Assembly (NCBI GenBank): GCA_005880915.1
Contig: VBIW01000034.1
Coordinates: forward strand, 1 to 64,000
DNA: 64,000 nucleotides
From: Chloroflexota bacterium
GTDB lineage: Bacteria; Chloroflexota; Dormibacteria; Dormibacterales; Dormibacteraceae
Direction: 5' to 3'
Shown here: one piece after another, positions 34,348 through 43,095 of the stretch
Position numbering within the stretch: position 1 is the stretch's first letter
How the letters are laid out: each line of letters opens with the position of its first letter
The notes under the pieces: model-generated
Database searches by the model: none
What the model saw: the letters and a program-made list of their open reading frames with translations, nothing else
Told to the model about the DNA's origin: nothing
Made by a program: the position numbers and the translations under genes

Positions 34348-34851
34348 ATAGCCGCTCGCAAACCGCTCGCGCTGCTCGGCTTCATGGGGTCGGGCAAGAC
34401 CGTGGTGGGTGCGCTTGCGGCGCAGCGGGCGAATGCGCCATTTTTTGACCTTGACCATCTGGTTGAGGACAAGGCCGGCATGTCGATCGCCGAGATCTTC
34501 GCCACCCACAGCGAGGACGCGTTCCGCGCCTTCGAGAAGGAAACCCTGACCACCGTGCTCAAACCCGATTCGGTCGTCGCCCTGGGTGGAGGGGTCGTCC
34601 TGGATGACGACAACTGGCGCCTGATCTCCCGCAACGCGATGACCGTGTTCCTCGACGTACCCTTCGAGACGATCTGGGAACGCATCCGCGACCTGCCCGG
34701 CCGGCCTTTGATCACGAGCCGCACCGAGCCGGAGGTCCGAGCCCTCTATGAGGCTCGCCGGCCACGGTATGAGGAGGCCACCCACACGGTTGACGGCAAA
34801 CAGCCGGCCGGTGCGCTGGCCGACGAGGTGTTGAAGCTTTGGTCCGCCTGA
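34348..34851 (+). CDS. aroK: Shikimate kinase, probable AUA start
   Basis: Phosphorylates shikimate. P-loop GFMGSGKT, FFDLDHLVED, VALGGGVVLD and GRPLI are present. The first ATG (34384) falls inside the P-loop and would delete strand 1 and the first glycine. Upstream in frame back to the TAA of the previous gene (34342-34344) there is no ATG, GTG or TTG. ATA at 34348 gives MAARKPLALLGFMGSGKT and a normal length of 167 residues, so AUA initiation, possibly by coupling to the previous stop, is proposed. It overlaps aroB by 13 bases. Confidence 0.9.
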   Translation: MAARKPLALLGFMGSGKTVVGALAAQRANAPFFDLDHLVEDKAGMSIAEIFATHSEDAFRAFEKETLTTVLKPDSVVALGGGVVLDDDNWRLISRNAMTVFLDVPFETIWERIRDLPGRPLITSRTEPEVRALYEARRPRYEEATHTVDGKQPAGALADEVLKLWSA

Positions 34852-35915
34852 TCCTCGATTCGTCAACGGGCGGTTACCCGGTCTTGATCGGCACCAACCT
34901 GGGGCGCGAGCTCCGCAACGTCATCACGCGTCTTGACCCGACGGGGGCCGCGATCGTCACCGACACGAACGCGCGGCCTTACGCCGTGAAGGTCGCCAAG
35001 GCGATCAAGCGAGCCGGATTGAAGACCGCCATCTACGCCATTCCGGCGAGCGAGCGCTCGAAGTCGATCGAGCAGCTGCAGAACGTGCTCGGGTTCCTTG
35101 AGCGGCAGCAGATCGACCGCGGTGGGATCGTGATCGCGGTCGGAGGCGGGACAGTCGGTGACCTGGCGGGTTTCGCGGCGGCTGTCTGGCAGCGCGGCGT
35201 GCGGCTGGTCGCGGTTCCCACGACGCTGCTGGCGATGGTCGATTCGAGCATCGGGGGCAAGACCGGGGTCAACGGCCGGAAATCGAAGAACGCGATCGGG
35301 GCGTTCTGGCAACCGTCGGCGGTCATCTCCGACATCGCGACGCTCGAGTCGCTTCCGGCGCCGAATTACCGGGACGCGTTCGCCGAGGTTGTAAAGTACG
35401 CCGTCGCCATGGACCGAGGCCTGTTCGACCTGCTGCAGCGAAACAGCCCTCGCCTGCTCGAGGGCGACACCTCGATGCTGGAACGAATCGTCTTTCGCTG
35501 CGTCGCGGCCAAGGCGCTGATCGTGGCCAAGGACGAGCGGGATCGCGGCCCAAGGGCGATCTTGAACTACGGGCATACCGCCGGCCACGCGCTGGAAGCG
35601 GCGACCGGTTTCCGCATCACCCATGGGCGCGCCGTGGCGTTCGGCATGCGCGTCGCGGCACGTATCGCGCTGTCCAGGGAGCTGTGCAGCAGGCGCCTCG
35701 TCGAGTCCCAGGACGAGCTGTTGAATGCGTTCGGCCTGCCTGACCAGCCGCCCCACGTCGAACCCAAGCGGATCCTGGCCGCCATGGCGCTGGACAAAAA
35801 GGCACGCAGGGGCAAGGTGGCCTGGGTGATGCCGCGGCGGATCGGCCACGCAGAGGTTGGCCACACGATCCCGGCGGCGCTGGTGCGCCGTGTGGTCACG
35901 AGGTCTTTGGGATGA
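34839..35915 (+). CDS. aroB: 3-dehydroquinate synthase
   Basis: 358 residues, TTG start inside the end of aroK. Motifs are VAVGGGTVGDLAGFAAA, VPTTLLAMVDSSIGGKTGVN, metal-ligand regions NYGHTAGHALE and THGRAVAFGM, and ALDKKARRGKVAWVMP. It carries out the second step of the shikimate pathway, next to steps catalysed by AroQ, AroK and AroE in the same cluster. ATGA overlap with aroQ. Confidence 0.96.
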   Translation: MVRLILDSSTGGYPVLIGTNLGRELRNVITRLDPTGAAIVTDTNARPYAVKVAKAIKRAGLKTAIYAIPASERSKSIEQLQNVLGFLERQQIDRGGIVIAVGGGTVGDLAGFAAAVWQRGVRLVAVPTTLLAMVDSSIGGKTGVNGRKSKNAIGAFWQPSAVISDIATLESLPAPNYRDAFAEVVKYAVAMDRGLFDLLQRNSPRLLEGDTSMLERIVFRCVAAKALIVAKDERDRGPRAILNYGHTAGHALEAATGFRITHGRAVAFGMRVAARIALSRELCSRRLVESQDELLNAFGLPDQPPHVEPKRILAAMALDKKARRGKVAWVMPRRIGHAEVGHTIPAALVRRVVTRSLG

Positions 35916-36343
35916 AGCGGGTCGTTGTGGTCAACGGACCCAATCTGAACCTGCTCGGCATTCGGGAGCCTCACATCTATGGCACCCGGTCTCTGAAGGA
36001 CCTAGAGGAGATAGTGCGGGCCAGGGCCAAAAGCCTGGACCTCGAGGTGAGCTTCTATCAGAGCAACCACGAGGGCGAGATCATCGACTTCCTGCAGGAA
36101 CACGCGCCCGGGTCGGCCGGCATCGTCATCAACCCGGCCGCGCTCACGCACTATTCGGTCGCGCTCTACGATTGCCTGCAGGCCCTCGCGCTCCCCGTCG
36201 TGGAAGTCCACATCTCGAACATCCACGCGCGCGAGGAATACAGGTCCAAAAGCGTGACCGCCCGCGCGGCCCGCGGCGTGATTACCGGGCTCGGTTTTGC
36301 GGGATATGAGATGGCACTGGAGTATTTAGCCGCACAACAATGA
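35912..36343 (+). CDS. aroQ: 3-dehydroquinate dehydratase, type II
   Basis: 143 residues starting VVVVNGPNLNLLGIREPHIYG, with the catalytic Tyr/Arg loop. FYQSNHEGEIIDFLQE, INPAALTHYSVALYDCL and VEVHISNIHAREEYRSKS follow, the full type II signature. Overlaps aroB and efp by 4 bases each. Confidence 0.96.
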   Translation: MKRVVVVNGPNLNLLGIREPHIYGTRSLKDLEEIVRARAKSLDLEVSFYQSNHEGEIIDFLQEHAPGSAGIVINPAALTHYSVALYDCLQALALPVVEVHISNIHAREEYRSKSVTARAARGVITGLGFAGYEMALEYLAAQQ

Positions 36344-36897
36344 TCTCAACCAACGATTTCCGGAACGGGACGATGTTCGAGATGGACGGCCAGCTGCTGT
36401 CCATCGTCAGCGTCGAGCACATCAAGCTCGCGCGCGCCGGCGCGGTGATCAAAGCCAAGCTGCGCAACGTGCTGACCGGCTCGATCTTCGAGCAGAGCTT
36501 TCGCAGCGGCGACAAGTACAAGACCGTCCGCATCGACAGCACGGAGGCGACGTACTCCTACTCCGACGGCACGCACCACTACTTCATGGACACCAGGACG
36601 TACGACCAGGTCCCGGTCGATGAGGAGATGCTCGAGTCTGTGCTGCCGCTGTTGAAGGAAGGGAGCACGGTGTTCTTGCAGCGTTATCAGGACCGATTGA
36701 TCGGCGTGGATCTGCCGATCAACGTCGACCTGAAAGTCGTCTCGACCGATCCGGGATACAAGGGCGACACTGTGTCGGGCGCCACCAAGCCCGCGAAGCT
36801 CGAAACGGGAGCGATGGTGCAGGTGCCGTTGTTCATCCAGGCGGGCGACGTGATCCGGGTCGACACGCGCGACCACTCCTACATCGAGCGCGCCTAA
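36340..36897 (+). CDS. efp: Elongation factor P with unusual tip loop
   Basis: 185 residues, three-domain EF-P (DFRNGTMFEMDGQ, KAKLRNVLTGSIFEQSFRSGDK, YMDT-type middle segment YFMDTRTYDQ, TDPGYKGDTVSGATKPA). EF-P relieves ribosome stalling at polyproline. The domain I loop that enters the peptidyl-transferase centre normally reads PGKG. Here it is LARA, with Arg32 at the position of the modified Lys34 of E. coli. No modification enzyme is seen nearby. Confidence 0.95.
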   Translation: MISTNDFRNGTMFEMDGQLLSIVSVEHIKLARAGAVIKAKLRNVLTGSIFEQSFRSGDKYKTVRIDSTEATYSYSDGTHHYFMDTRTYDQVPVDEEMLESVLPLLKEGSTVFLQRYQDRLIGVDLPINVDLKVVSTDPGYKGDTVSGATKPAKLETGAMVQVPLFIQAGDVIRVDTRDHSYIERA

Positions 36898-36933
36898 ACC
36901 GCTTTTCCAACTCTGTCCACGGCCGTTGGCGTG

Positions 36934-36939
36934 TAGGAT
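36934..36939 (+). promoter_or_regulatory. Probable -10 box of asp23-nusB operon
   Basis: TAGGAT ends 9 bases before the ATG at 36949, matching the leaderless pattern of other operons here. No convincing -35. Confidence 0.4.
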
Positions 36940-36948
36940 CACTCGGTT

Positions 36949-37299
36949 ATGGGTGAGAACGGTTCGCTGGGGGCGGTCCGTGTGGCCAACGAGGTGATCG
37001 CAAGCATCGCCGCGCTGGCTGCGCAGGAAGTAGAGGGTGTGGACGGTATGGACGAGGCCGCGGCCCGTCATTTCGGTGATTGGGTCCGTCGCCAGGCGGC
37101 GCATCGCGGAGTACGCGTACACATCGAGGGCGATCGTTCGATCCATCTCGAGGTGTTCATCACCGTCGCCTCAGAGGCCAAGCTCGCTGATGTGGCCGCG
37201 GCCGTGCAGGCCAACGTCGTGGAGGCCACGGAGCGGATGCTCGGCCTGGAGGTCGGTGAGGTCAATGTGTTCGTTTCGAGCGTCGCCTTCGCCACGTAG
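36949..37299 (+). CDS. Asp23/Gls24 family protein
   Basis: 116 residues with LGAVRVANEVIASIAALAAQEVEGV, an HLEVFITVASEAKLADVAAAVQANV core and LEVGEVNVFVSSVAF, typical of Asp23/DUF322 envelope-stress proteins. It is frequently upstream of nusB in Gram-positive genomes, as here. The nusB start lies within its last 35 bases. Confidence 0.9.
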   Translation: MGENGSLGAVRVANEVIASIAALAAQEVEGVDGMDEAAARHFGDWVRRQAAHRGVRVHIEGDRSIHLEVFITVASEAKLADVAAAVQANVVEATERMLGLEVGEVNVFVSSVAFAT

Positions 37300-37711
37300 A
37301 CAGTCCGTAGGCAAGCGCCACCAGGCAAGAGAGCTGGCGCTCAAGGTCCTGTTTCAGCTGGAAGGCACCGGTGATGATCCCGACGAGGTGCTGCGCTACC
37401 ACGCGTCCGAGGGCGCCGCGACCGAGGAGATCGCCAACTTCGCGGGCCAGCTCGTTCACGGCGTGATCGCAAATCGGGAGAAGCTCGACACGATCCTCAG
37501 CGAGACGTCCGAGCACTGGAAGCTCGCGCAGATGGCCAAGGTCGACCGCATCATCCTGCGCATCGCCGTGTATGAGATCGCAATCGACCGGCACGTCCCT
37601 ACGAAGGCCGCGATCAACGAATCGATCGAGCTTGCCAAGACGTTTTCGGGCGAAGAGGCCGGGCGTTTTGTGAACGGAATCCTGGGACGGGTGGCGGCGA
37701 CCGCGACTTGA
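37265..37711 (+). CDS. nusB: Transcription antitermination factor NusB
   Basis: ATG at 37265 gives 148 residues. NusB features are GKRHQARELALKVLFQLEG, MAKVDRIILRIAVYEIA, PTKAAINESIELAKTFSGEEAGRFVNGILGRVA. It helps antitermination and maturation of rRNA transcripts. A longer frame from 37037 only translates asp23 out of frame. It overlaps asp23 and, by TTGA, xseB. Confidence 0.94.
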   Translation: MCSFRASPSPRRQSVGKRHQARELALKVLFQLEGTGDDPDEVLRYHASEGAATEEIANFAGQLVHGVIANREKLDTILSETSEHWKLAQMAKVDRIILRIAVYEIAIDRHVPTKAAINESIELAKTFSGEEAGRFVNGILGRVAATAT

Positions 37712-37905
37712 GTCAGGCACCGTCGCTCGACGATCTGCTCGCCGACCTCGAATCGACCATCGCAAAGCTCGCCGATGGCAAGGCGCCGCTGGACGAGCTC
37801 GTCGCTGCTCATCAGCGCGCGCTGCGGTTCTTGACGGAGGCGCAGGCTCGCCTGGCGCAGCTCCGGGCTCGCGCCGACGAAACGGCACAATTGCTGTCTG
37901 AGTGA
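37708..37905 (+). CDS. xseB: Exodeoxyribonuclease VII small subunit
   Basis: 65 residues, TTG start overlapping nusB. LDDLLADLESTIAKLADGKAPLDELVAAHQ followed by a coiled tail is the XseB pattern. The large subunit gene xseA, usually adjacent, is not in this window. Confidence 0.8.
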   Translation: MSQAPSLDDLLADLESTIAKLADGKAPLDELVAAHQRALRFLTEAQARLAQLRARADETAQLLSE

Positions 37906-38324
37906 AGTATCTGCTCGCGCCGCTGATCGCCTGGGGCATCGCGCAGATCGCCAAGCTGACCCTGTACTCGGTCCGGCAGCGCAGGCTGAATCTGCGAGTG
38001 CTGGCCGAGACGGGCGGCATGCCCAGCAGCCACAGCGCGATCGTGATGGGGCTGACGACAGCGATCGGTAAATATGCGGGGCTCACCTCTGCTCCGTTCG
38101 CGATCGCCCTTATCTTCACGTTCGTGGTGATGTACGACGCAGCCGGCCTGCGGCGGGCGGCGGGGCGCCAGGCGGAGGTGCTGAACCGCCTGGTCGAGGA
38201 TCTCGTCCACATGCGAGGCGTTCAGGAGGCGAGGCTGCGCGAGCTGCTGGGCCACACGCCGCTGGAGGTCCTCGTCGGTGCGGCGATCGGCCTGGTGGTC
38301 GGCCTGATCCCGTGGGGCGGCTAG
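37902..38324 (+). CDS. Divergent PAP2 family (DUF212/YuiD) membrane protein
   Basis: 140 residues, GTG start overlapping xseB. AETGGMPSSHSAIVMGLTTAIG and MYDAAGLRRAAGRQAEVLN are the DUF212 signatures, and there are about four membrane helices. The SSHS motif suggests phosphatase ancestry. The substrate is unknown. Confidence 0.9.
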   Translation: MKYLLAPLIAWGIAQIAKLTLYSVRQRRLNLRVLAETGGMPSSHSAIVMGLTTAIGKYAGLTSAPFAIALIFTFVVMYDAAGLRRAAGRQAEVLNRLVEDLVHMRGVQEARLRELLGHTPLEVLVGAAIGLVVGLIPWGG

Positions 38325-38336
38325 CCGGCGAAATCG

Positions 38337-39065
38337 ATGCCGCGGCTTGACGTGCTGGTGACGAAGAGCGGGCTGGCCGAGTCGCGCCAGCGCGCGCAGG
38401 CCCTGATCCTCGCGGGTAAGGTCCGGGTCGCGGGCGAGACTGTGCGCAGCCCGGCACGCAGCGTAAGCGAGGACGCGACGATCGCGGTCGACTCTGAACC
38501 AGGCTACGCGAGCCGAGGCGCCCTGAAGCTCGCCCCGGCGCTCGACCGATTCGGGGTAGATCCAACAGGGCGCGTCTGCGCCGACATCGGCGCATCGACC
38601 GGAGGCTTCACCGACGTGCTGCTGCGCCGCGGCGCCACCAAGGTCTACGCCCTGGACGTTGGGCGGGGGCTGCTGCACTGGCGGCTCCGGCAGGATCCGC
38701 GCGTCGTGGTCATCGAGCGCGTCAATGCGCGAAACCTCGAATCCCTTCCTGAGCCCGTGTCCCTGGTCGTGGTCGACGTCTCATTCATCGGCCTGGAGAA
38801 AGTGCTTCCGGCGGTGCGCCGCGCCGCGCCCGATGCGGAGGTCGTGGCACTGTTCAAACCGCAGTTCCAGGTCGGGCGGTCCGAGGTGGGGAAGGGCGGC
38901 ATTGTTGGCGATGTAACCGCGATCGAGGCTGCGCTGAAGAGCTTCCGCGTGTGGTGTGAGGGCAATGGATACACCGTTGTCGCTGAGGCGCCGTCGGAGG
39001 TGACCGGCGCCGAAGGCAACCGCGAGATCTTCGTCCATCTGAGGCCGGTGACGTGCATTCAGTAA
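38337..39065 (+). CDS. tlyA: TlyA family rRNA methyltransferase/hemolysin-like protein
   Basis: 242 residues. An S4 RNA-binding domain (RLDVLVTKSGLAESRQRAQALILAGKV) precedes an FtsJ-like methyltransferase domain (ADIGASTGGFTDVLLRRGA, DVSFIGLEKVLP, LFKPQFQVGR). TlyA enzymes 2'-O-methylate 16S and 23S rRNA. It overlaps nadK by 13 bases. The tlyA-nadK-recN order is conserved in Gram-positive bacteria. Confidence 0.94.
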   Translation: MPRLDVLVTKSGLAESRQRAQALILAGKVRVAGETVRSPARSVSEDATIAVDSEPGYASRGALKLAPALDRFGVDPTGRVCADIGASTGGFTDVLLRRGATKVYALDVGRGLLHWRLRQDPRVVVIERVNARNLESLPEPVSLVVVDVSFIGLEKVLPAVRRAAPDAEVVALFKPQFQVGRSEVGKGGIVGDVTAIEAALKSFRVWCEGNGYTVVAEAPSEVTGAEGNREIFVHLRPVTCIQ

Positions 39066-39931
39066 GTCCCATCGGCACCGCGCCTGCGCGCAAGATCTGC
39101 CTCATTCGGGGTTCCGGCGTCGAGCAACATGAGGTCGACAGCGTCTTTCACTCGATGAGGGCGAGGCAGATCGAAGCCGTCGAGCTGAAGCGGGACGCGA
39201 AGGCTGAGATGGTGGCCCAGCTTTTGCGCAACACCGACCTCATCCTGACCCTTGGCGGCGACGGGACCTTCCTCGCCGGCGCGCGCGTGGCAGCTCCACG
39301 CGACATCCCGATCCTGGGCGTCAACCATGGACATCTCGGCTTCCTGACCGAGATCGAGGCCGAAGAGATGGAGACCGGCCTCAGCCGCTACCTGGATGGC
39401 GCTTACCGGATCGAGGAGCGAACGATGCTTCAGGTCACGGTCGTGCGCAAGGGGCAGCGCACGGTGTACGAGATCGGCTTGAACGAGGTCGTGGTGGACC
39501 ATTCGGGCGAAGCACGAATCCTGCGTCTCGAGATCGATGTGGCCGGGCACCGTGTCGGCGTGATCGACGCGGACGGCGCCATCGTGGCCACCGCAAGCGG
39601 ATCCACTGCATACGCGCTGGCCAGCGGCGGCCCCATCCTGGAGCCGACGCTCGAGGACCTGGTGCTCGTCCCGATGAGCCCGTTCGCGCTGACTGTGCGG
39701 CCGATCGTCTTTGCGCCGGGAAAGGAGATCAGCCTGACTGTGGTGCGCGGCCCAGCCGAGATGCGGGTGGACGGCCAGGGGCGGGGGCACGAGGTTGCGA
39801 TCGGCGACGTGGTCAGCTGCGGGTCGCACGCGAAGCGCCTCAAGGTCGTCCGGTTCAGCCCGCCGGAGAGCTTTTACCTGCGGCTCGCCGACAAGCTAGG
39901 TTGGGGCCGGCCACTGGTCCCCAAGAAATAG
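39053..39931 (+). CDS. nadK: NAD kinase
   Basis: 292 residues, GTG start within tlyA. Motifs are LILTLGGDGTFLAGAR, GVNHGHLGFLTE, GLNEVVVDHSG, ATASGSTAYALASGGPIL and RPIVFAPGKEISL, the full ATP-NAD kinase fold. It makes NADP. It lies 4 bases upstream of recN. Confidence 0.95.
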   Translation: MHSVSPIGTAPARKICLIRGSGVEQHEVDSVFHSMRARQIEAVELKRDAKAEMVAQLLRNTDLILTLGGDGTFLAGARVAAPRDIPILGVNHGHLGFLTEIEAEEMETGLSRYLDGAYRIEERTMLQVTVVRKGQRTVYEIGLNEVVVDHSGEARILRLEIDVAGHRVGVIDADGAIVATASGSTAYALASGGPILEPTLEDLVLVPMSPFALTVRPIVFAPGKEISLTVVRGPAEMRVDGQGRGHEVAIGDVVSCGSHAKRLKVVRFSPPESFYLRLADKLGWGRPLVPKK

Positions 39932-39935
39932 GCTT

Positions 39936-41519
39936 GTGCTCAAAGAGTTGAAGGTCCGCGACCTGGCCCTGGTCGCGGAATCCAGCGTGAGGTTCGGCCC
40001 GGGCTTGAACCTGCTCACTGGCGAGACGGGCAGCGGCAAGTCGCTGATCATCGACGCGCTCAGCCTGGCGCTTGGTGCGCGCGGTGGCCCCGACCAGGTC
40101 CGCCACGGTGCGGAGCGCGCGAGCATCGAGGCGGACTTCGACTCGGTCGTGCTGCAGCGCGACATCGGCAGGCGCGGCACGGCGCGGGTCGACGGCCGTC
40201 CCGCGACTCCGGCGCAGCTCCGCGAGCTCGGCGCCAACCTCATAGCGATCCACGGCCAGCACGCGCACCACGCGCTCCTCGACAGCGACACCCAGACCGA
40301 GCTGCTCGACGCCTACGGCGCCGCGCTCGACCTGCGCGCCGCAGTCGCGACCGCGCACGCGGCCTGGGTCGCCGCAGTCGGCTCCCTCCGCGACCTGGAC
40401 CAGCTCCGTTCGCGCGGACAGAGGGAGCAGGAATACCTGCGATGGCAGTTGGAGGAGCTGCGCCAGGCCGACCTCAAACCTGGCGAGGACGAGGCGCTCG
40501 GCGCGGAGCGAAGCGCGACACGTCACGCGGCACGACTCGCGGATCTTGGACAGCATGCGCTGGACGCCCTGCATGAGGAAGGAGTGACGCGGGCCGCGGT
40601 CGCGATCGGGTCAGCCGCATCACTCGATGCACGGCTGGCCGAGCAAGCGATGCGCCTGGAGTCGCTCGCCGAAGAGATGGCGGACGTGGCCTCGGCCGTG
40701 CGCCGCTACATCGAGGTCCTCGACTCCGACCCCAACCGGCTGGAGGCGATCGAGTCGCGGCTGGCCGTGCTCGACGGGATCAAGCGCAAGCACGGCGGCT
40801 CGCTCGAATCGGCGATCCAGGAACGTGGGCGGCTCGAGCTTCAGCTCGGCGCGACGGAAGACCTCGATTCCGCGGTCGCCAGGGCCGAGGCGGATCGGGA
40901 CAAGGGCCGCGCCGACCTCGAGGTCGCCGCCACTCGTCTGACGAAAGCGCGCACCACCGCCGCGCGCAGGATGGAGAAGGCCGTGGCGGCTGAGCTGCAA
41001 GGGCTGCGCCTGGAGGGAGCGCGCTACGAGATCGCCCTCGTCAAGAGTGCGGAGATCGGACCGGCGGGCGCCGAGGCTGCCGAGATGATGTTCTCGGCCA
41101 ACCCGGGCGAGCCCATTGCGCCGCTGGCGAAGGTGGCCTCGGGTGGGGAGCTGGCCCGGGTCATGCTCGCGATCAAGACGGTCGGCGCCGACGCGGACCG
41201 GCTGCCCACGCTCGTCTTCGACGAGGTCGACGCGGGCATCGGCGGCGAGGCTGCGATCCAGGTCGGCCTGCGCCTCAAGGCTCTCGGCGCGCGTCACCAG
41301 GTGCTGGTCGTGACGCACCTCGCGCAGATCGCATCTTTCGCCGACCATCACCTCCTGGTCGAGAAGGCCCCCGGGAGCGACGGCCGCAACGTTGTCCGAG
41401 TGAGGGAGCTGACGAGCGACGAGGAGAAGGCGCGCGAGCTGGCGCGAATGATGAGCGGCGGCGTGACAGCGAAGGCGGTTGCTCGCGCCCACGAGCTTCT
41501 CGAAGAGGCTCGTCGCTAG
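39936..41519 (+). CDS. recN: DNA repair protein RecN
   Basis: 527 residues, GTG start. SMC-like ATPase: LKELKVRDLALVAESSVRFGPGLN, Walker A LTGETGSGKSLIIDAL, IHGQHAHHALLD, central coiled coil, ABC signature KVASGGELARVMLAIK, Walker B LPTLVFDEVDAGIGG and VVTHLAQIASFADHH. It acts in double-strand break repair. Confidence 0.95.
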   Translation: MLKELKVRDLALVAESSVRFGPGLNLLTGETGSGKSLIIDALSLALGARGGPDQVRHGAERASIEADFDSVVLQRDIGRRGTARVDGRPATPAQLRELGANLIAIHGQHAHHALLDSDTQTELLDAYGAALDLRAAVATAHAAWVAAVGSLRDLDQLRSRGQREQEYLRWQLEELRQADLKPGEDEALGAERSATRHAARLADLGQHALDALHEEGVTRAAVAIGSAASLDARLAEQAMRLESLAEEMADVASAVRRYIEVLDSDPNRLEAIESRLAVLDGIKRKHGGSLESAIQERGRLELQLGATEDLDSAVARAEADRDKGRADLEVAATRLTKARTTAARRMEKAVAAELQGLRLEGARYEIALVKSAEIGPAGAEAAEMMFSANPGEPIAPLAKVASGGELARVMLAIKTVGADADRLPTLVFDEVDAGIGGEAAIQVGLRLKALGARHQVLVVTHLAQIASFADHHLLVEKAPGSDGRNVVRVRELTSDEEKARELARMMSGGVTAKAVARAHELLEEARR

Positions 41520-41642
41520 TTGGCGGCGAGAGCTCCATTTCGCCTCGTTGTATCCAGCGGTCCCGATCAAGACAGGCGATTGCGATCCGTTGGAGCCAGC
41601 GAGGCGGAATCAGGACCTCGCTCTCAGGTAGGCTTGCGCGTC

Positions 41643-42368
41643 GTGGAGTCGCCGGGCGCTCCGACGCGCGCCCAACTGAACGTCAACACCCCCGTGTTCG
41701 AAGGTCCGCTGGAGCTCCTCCTCGCTTTGGTCGAGCGGGAGGAGGTCGACATCTTCAAGGTCTCGCTCGCGAAGGTGACCGACGCATACCTGGTGGAGAT
41801 CGCATCGCGCGAGATTCCGGACGCGCAGGAGATGGCGGAATTTCTGTGGATGGCCGCGCGCCTTCTCTTGCTCAAGTCGATTCGATTGCTGCCAGGCGAG
41901 ACGCCGACCGACGAGGAGACGGAGCTCCTCGGCTGGGAGGACGAGGTGCGCGAGCGTCTCGAGGAGTACCGCGCCTACAAGGAGATCGCGGGTGAGCTGC
42001 TGGAGCGCGCGCAGCAGGAAACGTTTGCGTTTCCGCCACCCGCGCGACCGGTCGAGGCGGGCGGACAGGAAGGGGCGCTCGACGTCGACTTTCTCGTGGC
42101 GGCGTTCAACAGCGTCCTCGCGCGCATCCCGCCTCGCCCGCTGGTGGTCCAGGGCCGGACGTGGACTCTGCAGGAAAAGGTCGACCTGATCACCGACCGG
42201 CTGCGGCGCGGACCGATCGAGCTCGTCGAGCTCATACTGGAATCTGAAGATCGCCTCGAGGCTGTGATCACTTTCGTGGCCGTGCTCGAGCTCGTCAGGC
42301 GGTCGGCCGTCAGCGTGCGTCAGAAAGAACGATTCGGTCCCATCCACGTCGAGATGCGGGGCGCCTGA
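41643..42368 (+). CDS. scpA: Segregation and condensation protein A
   Basis: GTG at 41643 gives 241 residues, the family norm. A frame from 41520 adds 41 poorly conserved residues. VFEGPLELLLALVEREEVDIFKVSLAKVTDAYL, MAEFLWMAARLLLLKSIRLLP and C-terminal VITFVAVLELVRRSAVSVRQ are typical kleisin features. It joins ScpB and SMC in the condensin complex. Confidence 0.93.
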   Translation: MESPGAPTRAQLNVNTPVFEGPLELLLALVEREEVDIFKVSLAKVTDAYLVEIASREIPDAQEMAEFLWMAARLLLLKSIRLLPGETPTDEETELLGWEDEVRERLEEYRAYKEIAGELLERAQQETFAFPPPARPVEAGGQEGALDVDFLVAAFNSVLARIPPRPLVVQGRTWTLQEKVDLITDRLRRGPIELVELILESEDRLEAVITFVAVLELVRRSAVSVRQKERFGPIHVEMRGA

Positions 42369-42374
42369 CGCGGC

Positions 42375-42935
42375 ATGAGCACCGATGTCTCGGCTGCGCT
42401 CGAAGCGATTCTCTTCAGCTCCAACCGCCCGCTGAAGCTTCGCGAGCTCCAGCAGGCGACCGACACCGACCGCAACAGCGTGGAGGGAGCGCTCGAGCAT
42501 CTGCGCGAGGCTCTAGAAGGTCGCGGGGTCATGCTGATGCGCCACCACGACGAGATCCATCTCGCGACGAGGCCCGAGTACGCCGCCGCGGTGCGTCGCG
42601 CCCTGCGCCCCGAAGTTTCCGGTCGTCTTTCGCAGGCGGCGTATGAAAGTCTCGCCATCGTCGCGTACCAGCAGCCGGTCTCTCGCGCGCGCATCGAAGA
42701 TGTTCGAGGGGTCAATTGCGAGAGCGTCCTGGGCAACCTGGAGCTGCGCGACCTCATCACCGAGGTCGGGCGAGGCACCGGGCCGGGCCAACCGAAGCTC
42801 TACGGGACCACGATGCGATTCCTGCAGGTGATGGGGCTCGAATCCCTCGATCGCCTGCCAACGCCAAAACATGAAGGCGTGGAACTTTCGCAACGGGGAG
42901 GCGCGGACGGGGAGCCTCGACGAGATATTCGGTGA
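42375..42935 (+). CDS. scpB: Segregation and condensation protein B
   Basis: 186 residues with two winged-helix domains: LEAILFSSNRPLKLRELQQ, RPEVSGRLSQAAYESLAIVAYQQPVSRARIEDVRGVNCESV and YGTTMRFLQVMGLESLDRLP. The C-terminus runs into a GC-rich hairpin element at the junction with rluB. Confidence 0.94.
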   Translation: MSTDVSAALEAILFSSNRPLKLRELQQATDTDRNSVEGALEHLREALEGRGVMLMRHHDEIHLATRPEYAAAVRRALRPEVSGRLSQAAYESLAIVAYQQPVSRARIEDVRGVNCESVLGNLELRDLITEVGRGTGPGQPKLYGTTMRFLQVMGLESLDRLPTPKHEGVELSQRGGADGEPRRDIR

Positions 42936-42943
42936 TCCAGGGG

Positions 42944-43095
42944 CGCCCTCCCGTGGCTTCGCCACGGGGACCCCAGCGGAAGCGCCGAGCAGCGCAGCGA
43001 GCGCATCGAGCATGCGTAAGCGAGCAGCGCGTACCTCTGGGGCCCCCGGGCTGAAAGCCCGGGAGGGAGTGGGCCGCCTGGGCGCCGAAGATCCG
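42944..43095 (+). repeat. GC-rich hairpin element, family C, copy C2
   Basis: Contains CCCGTGGCTTCGCCACGGG (42951-42969), a GAGCGCATCGAGCATGCG stretch and CCCCCGGGCTGAAAGCCCGGG (about 43043-43063). It lies between scpB and the conserved part of rluB and is translated in the long rluB frame. It resembles the inverted element at 31016-31127. Confidence 0.5.

Noticed and set aside
37708..37905. Exonuclease VII operon missing its large subunit as a genuine loss
   Set aside because: xseA may simply be elsewhere in the genome; the window cannot show loss.
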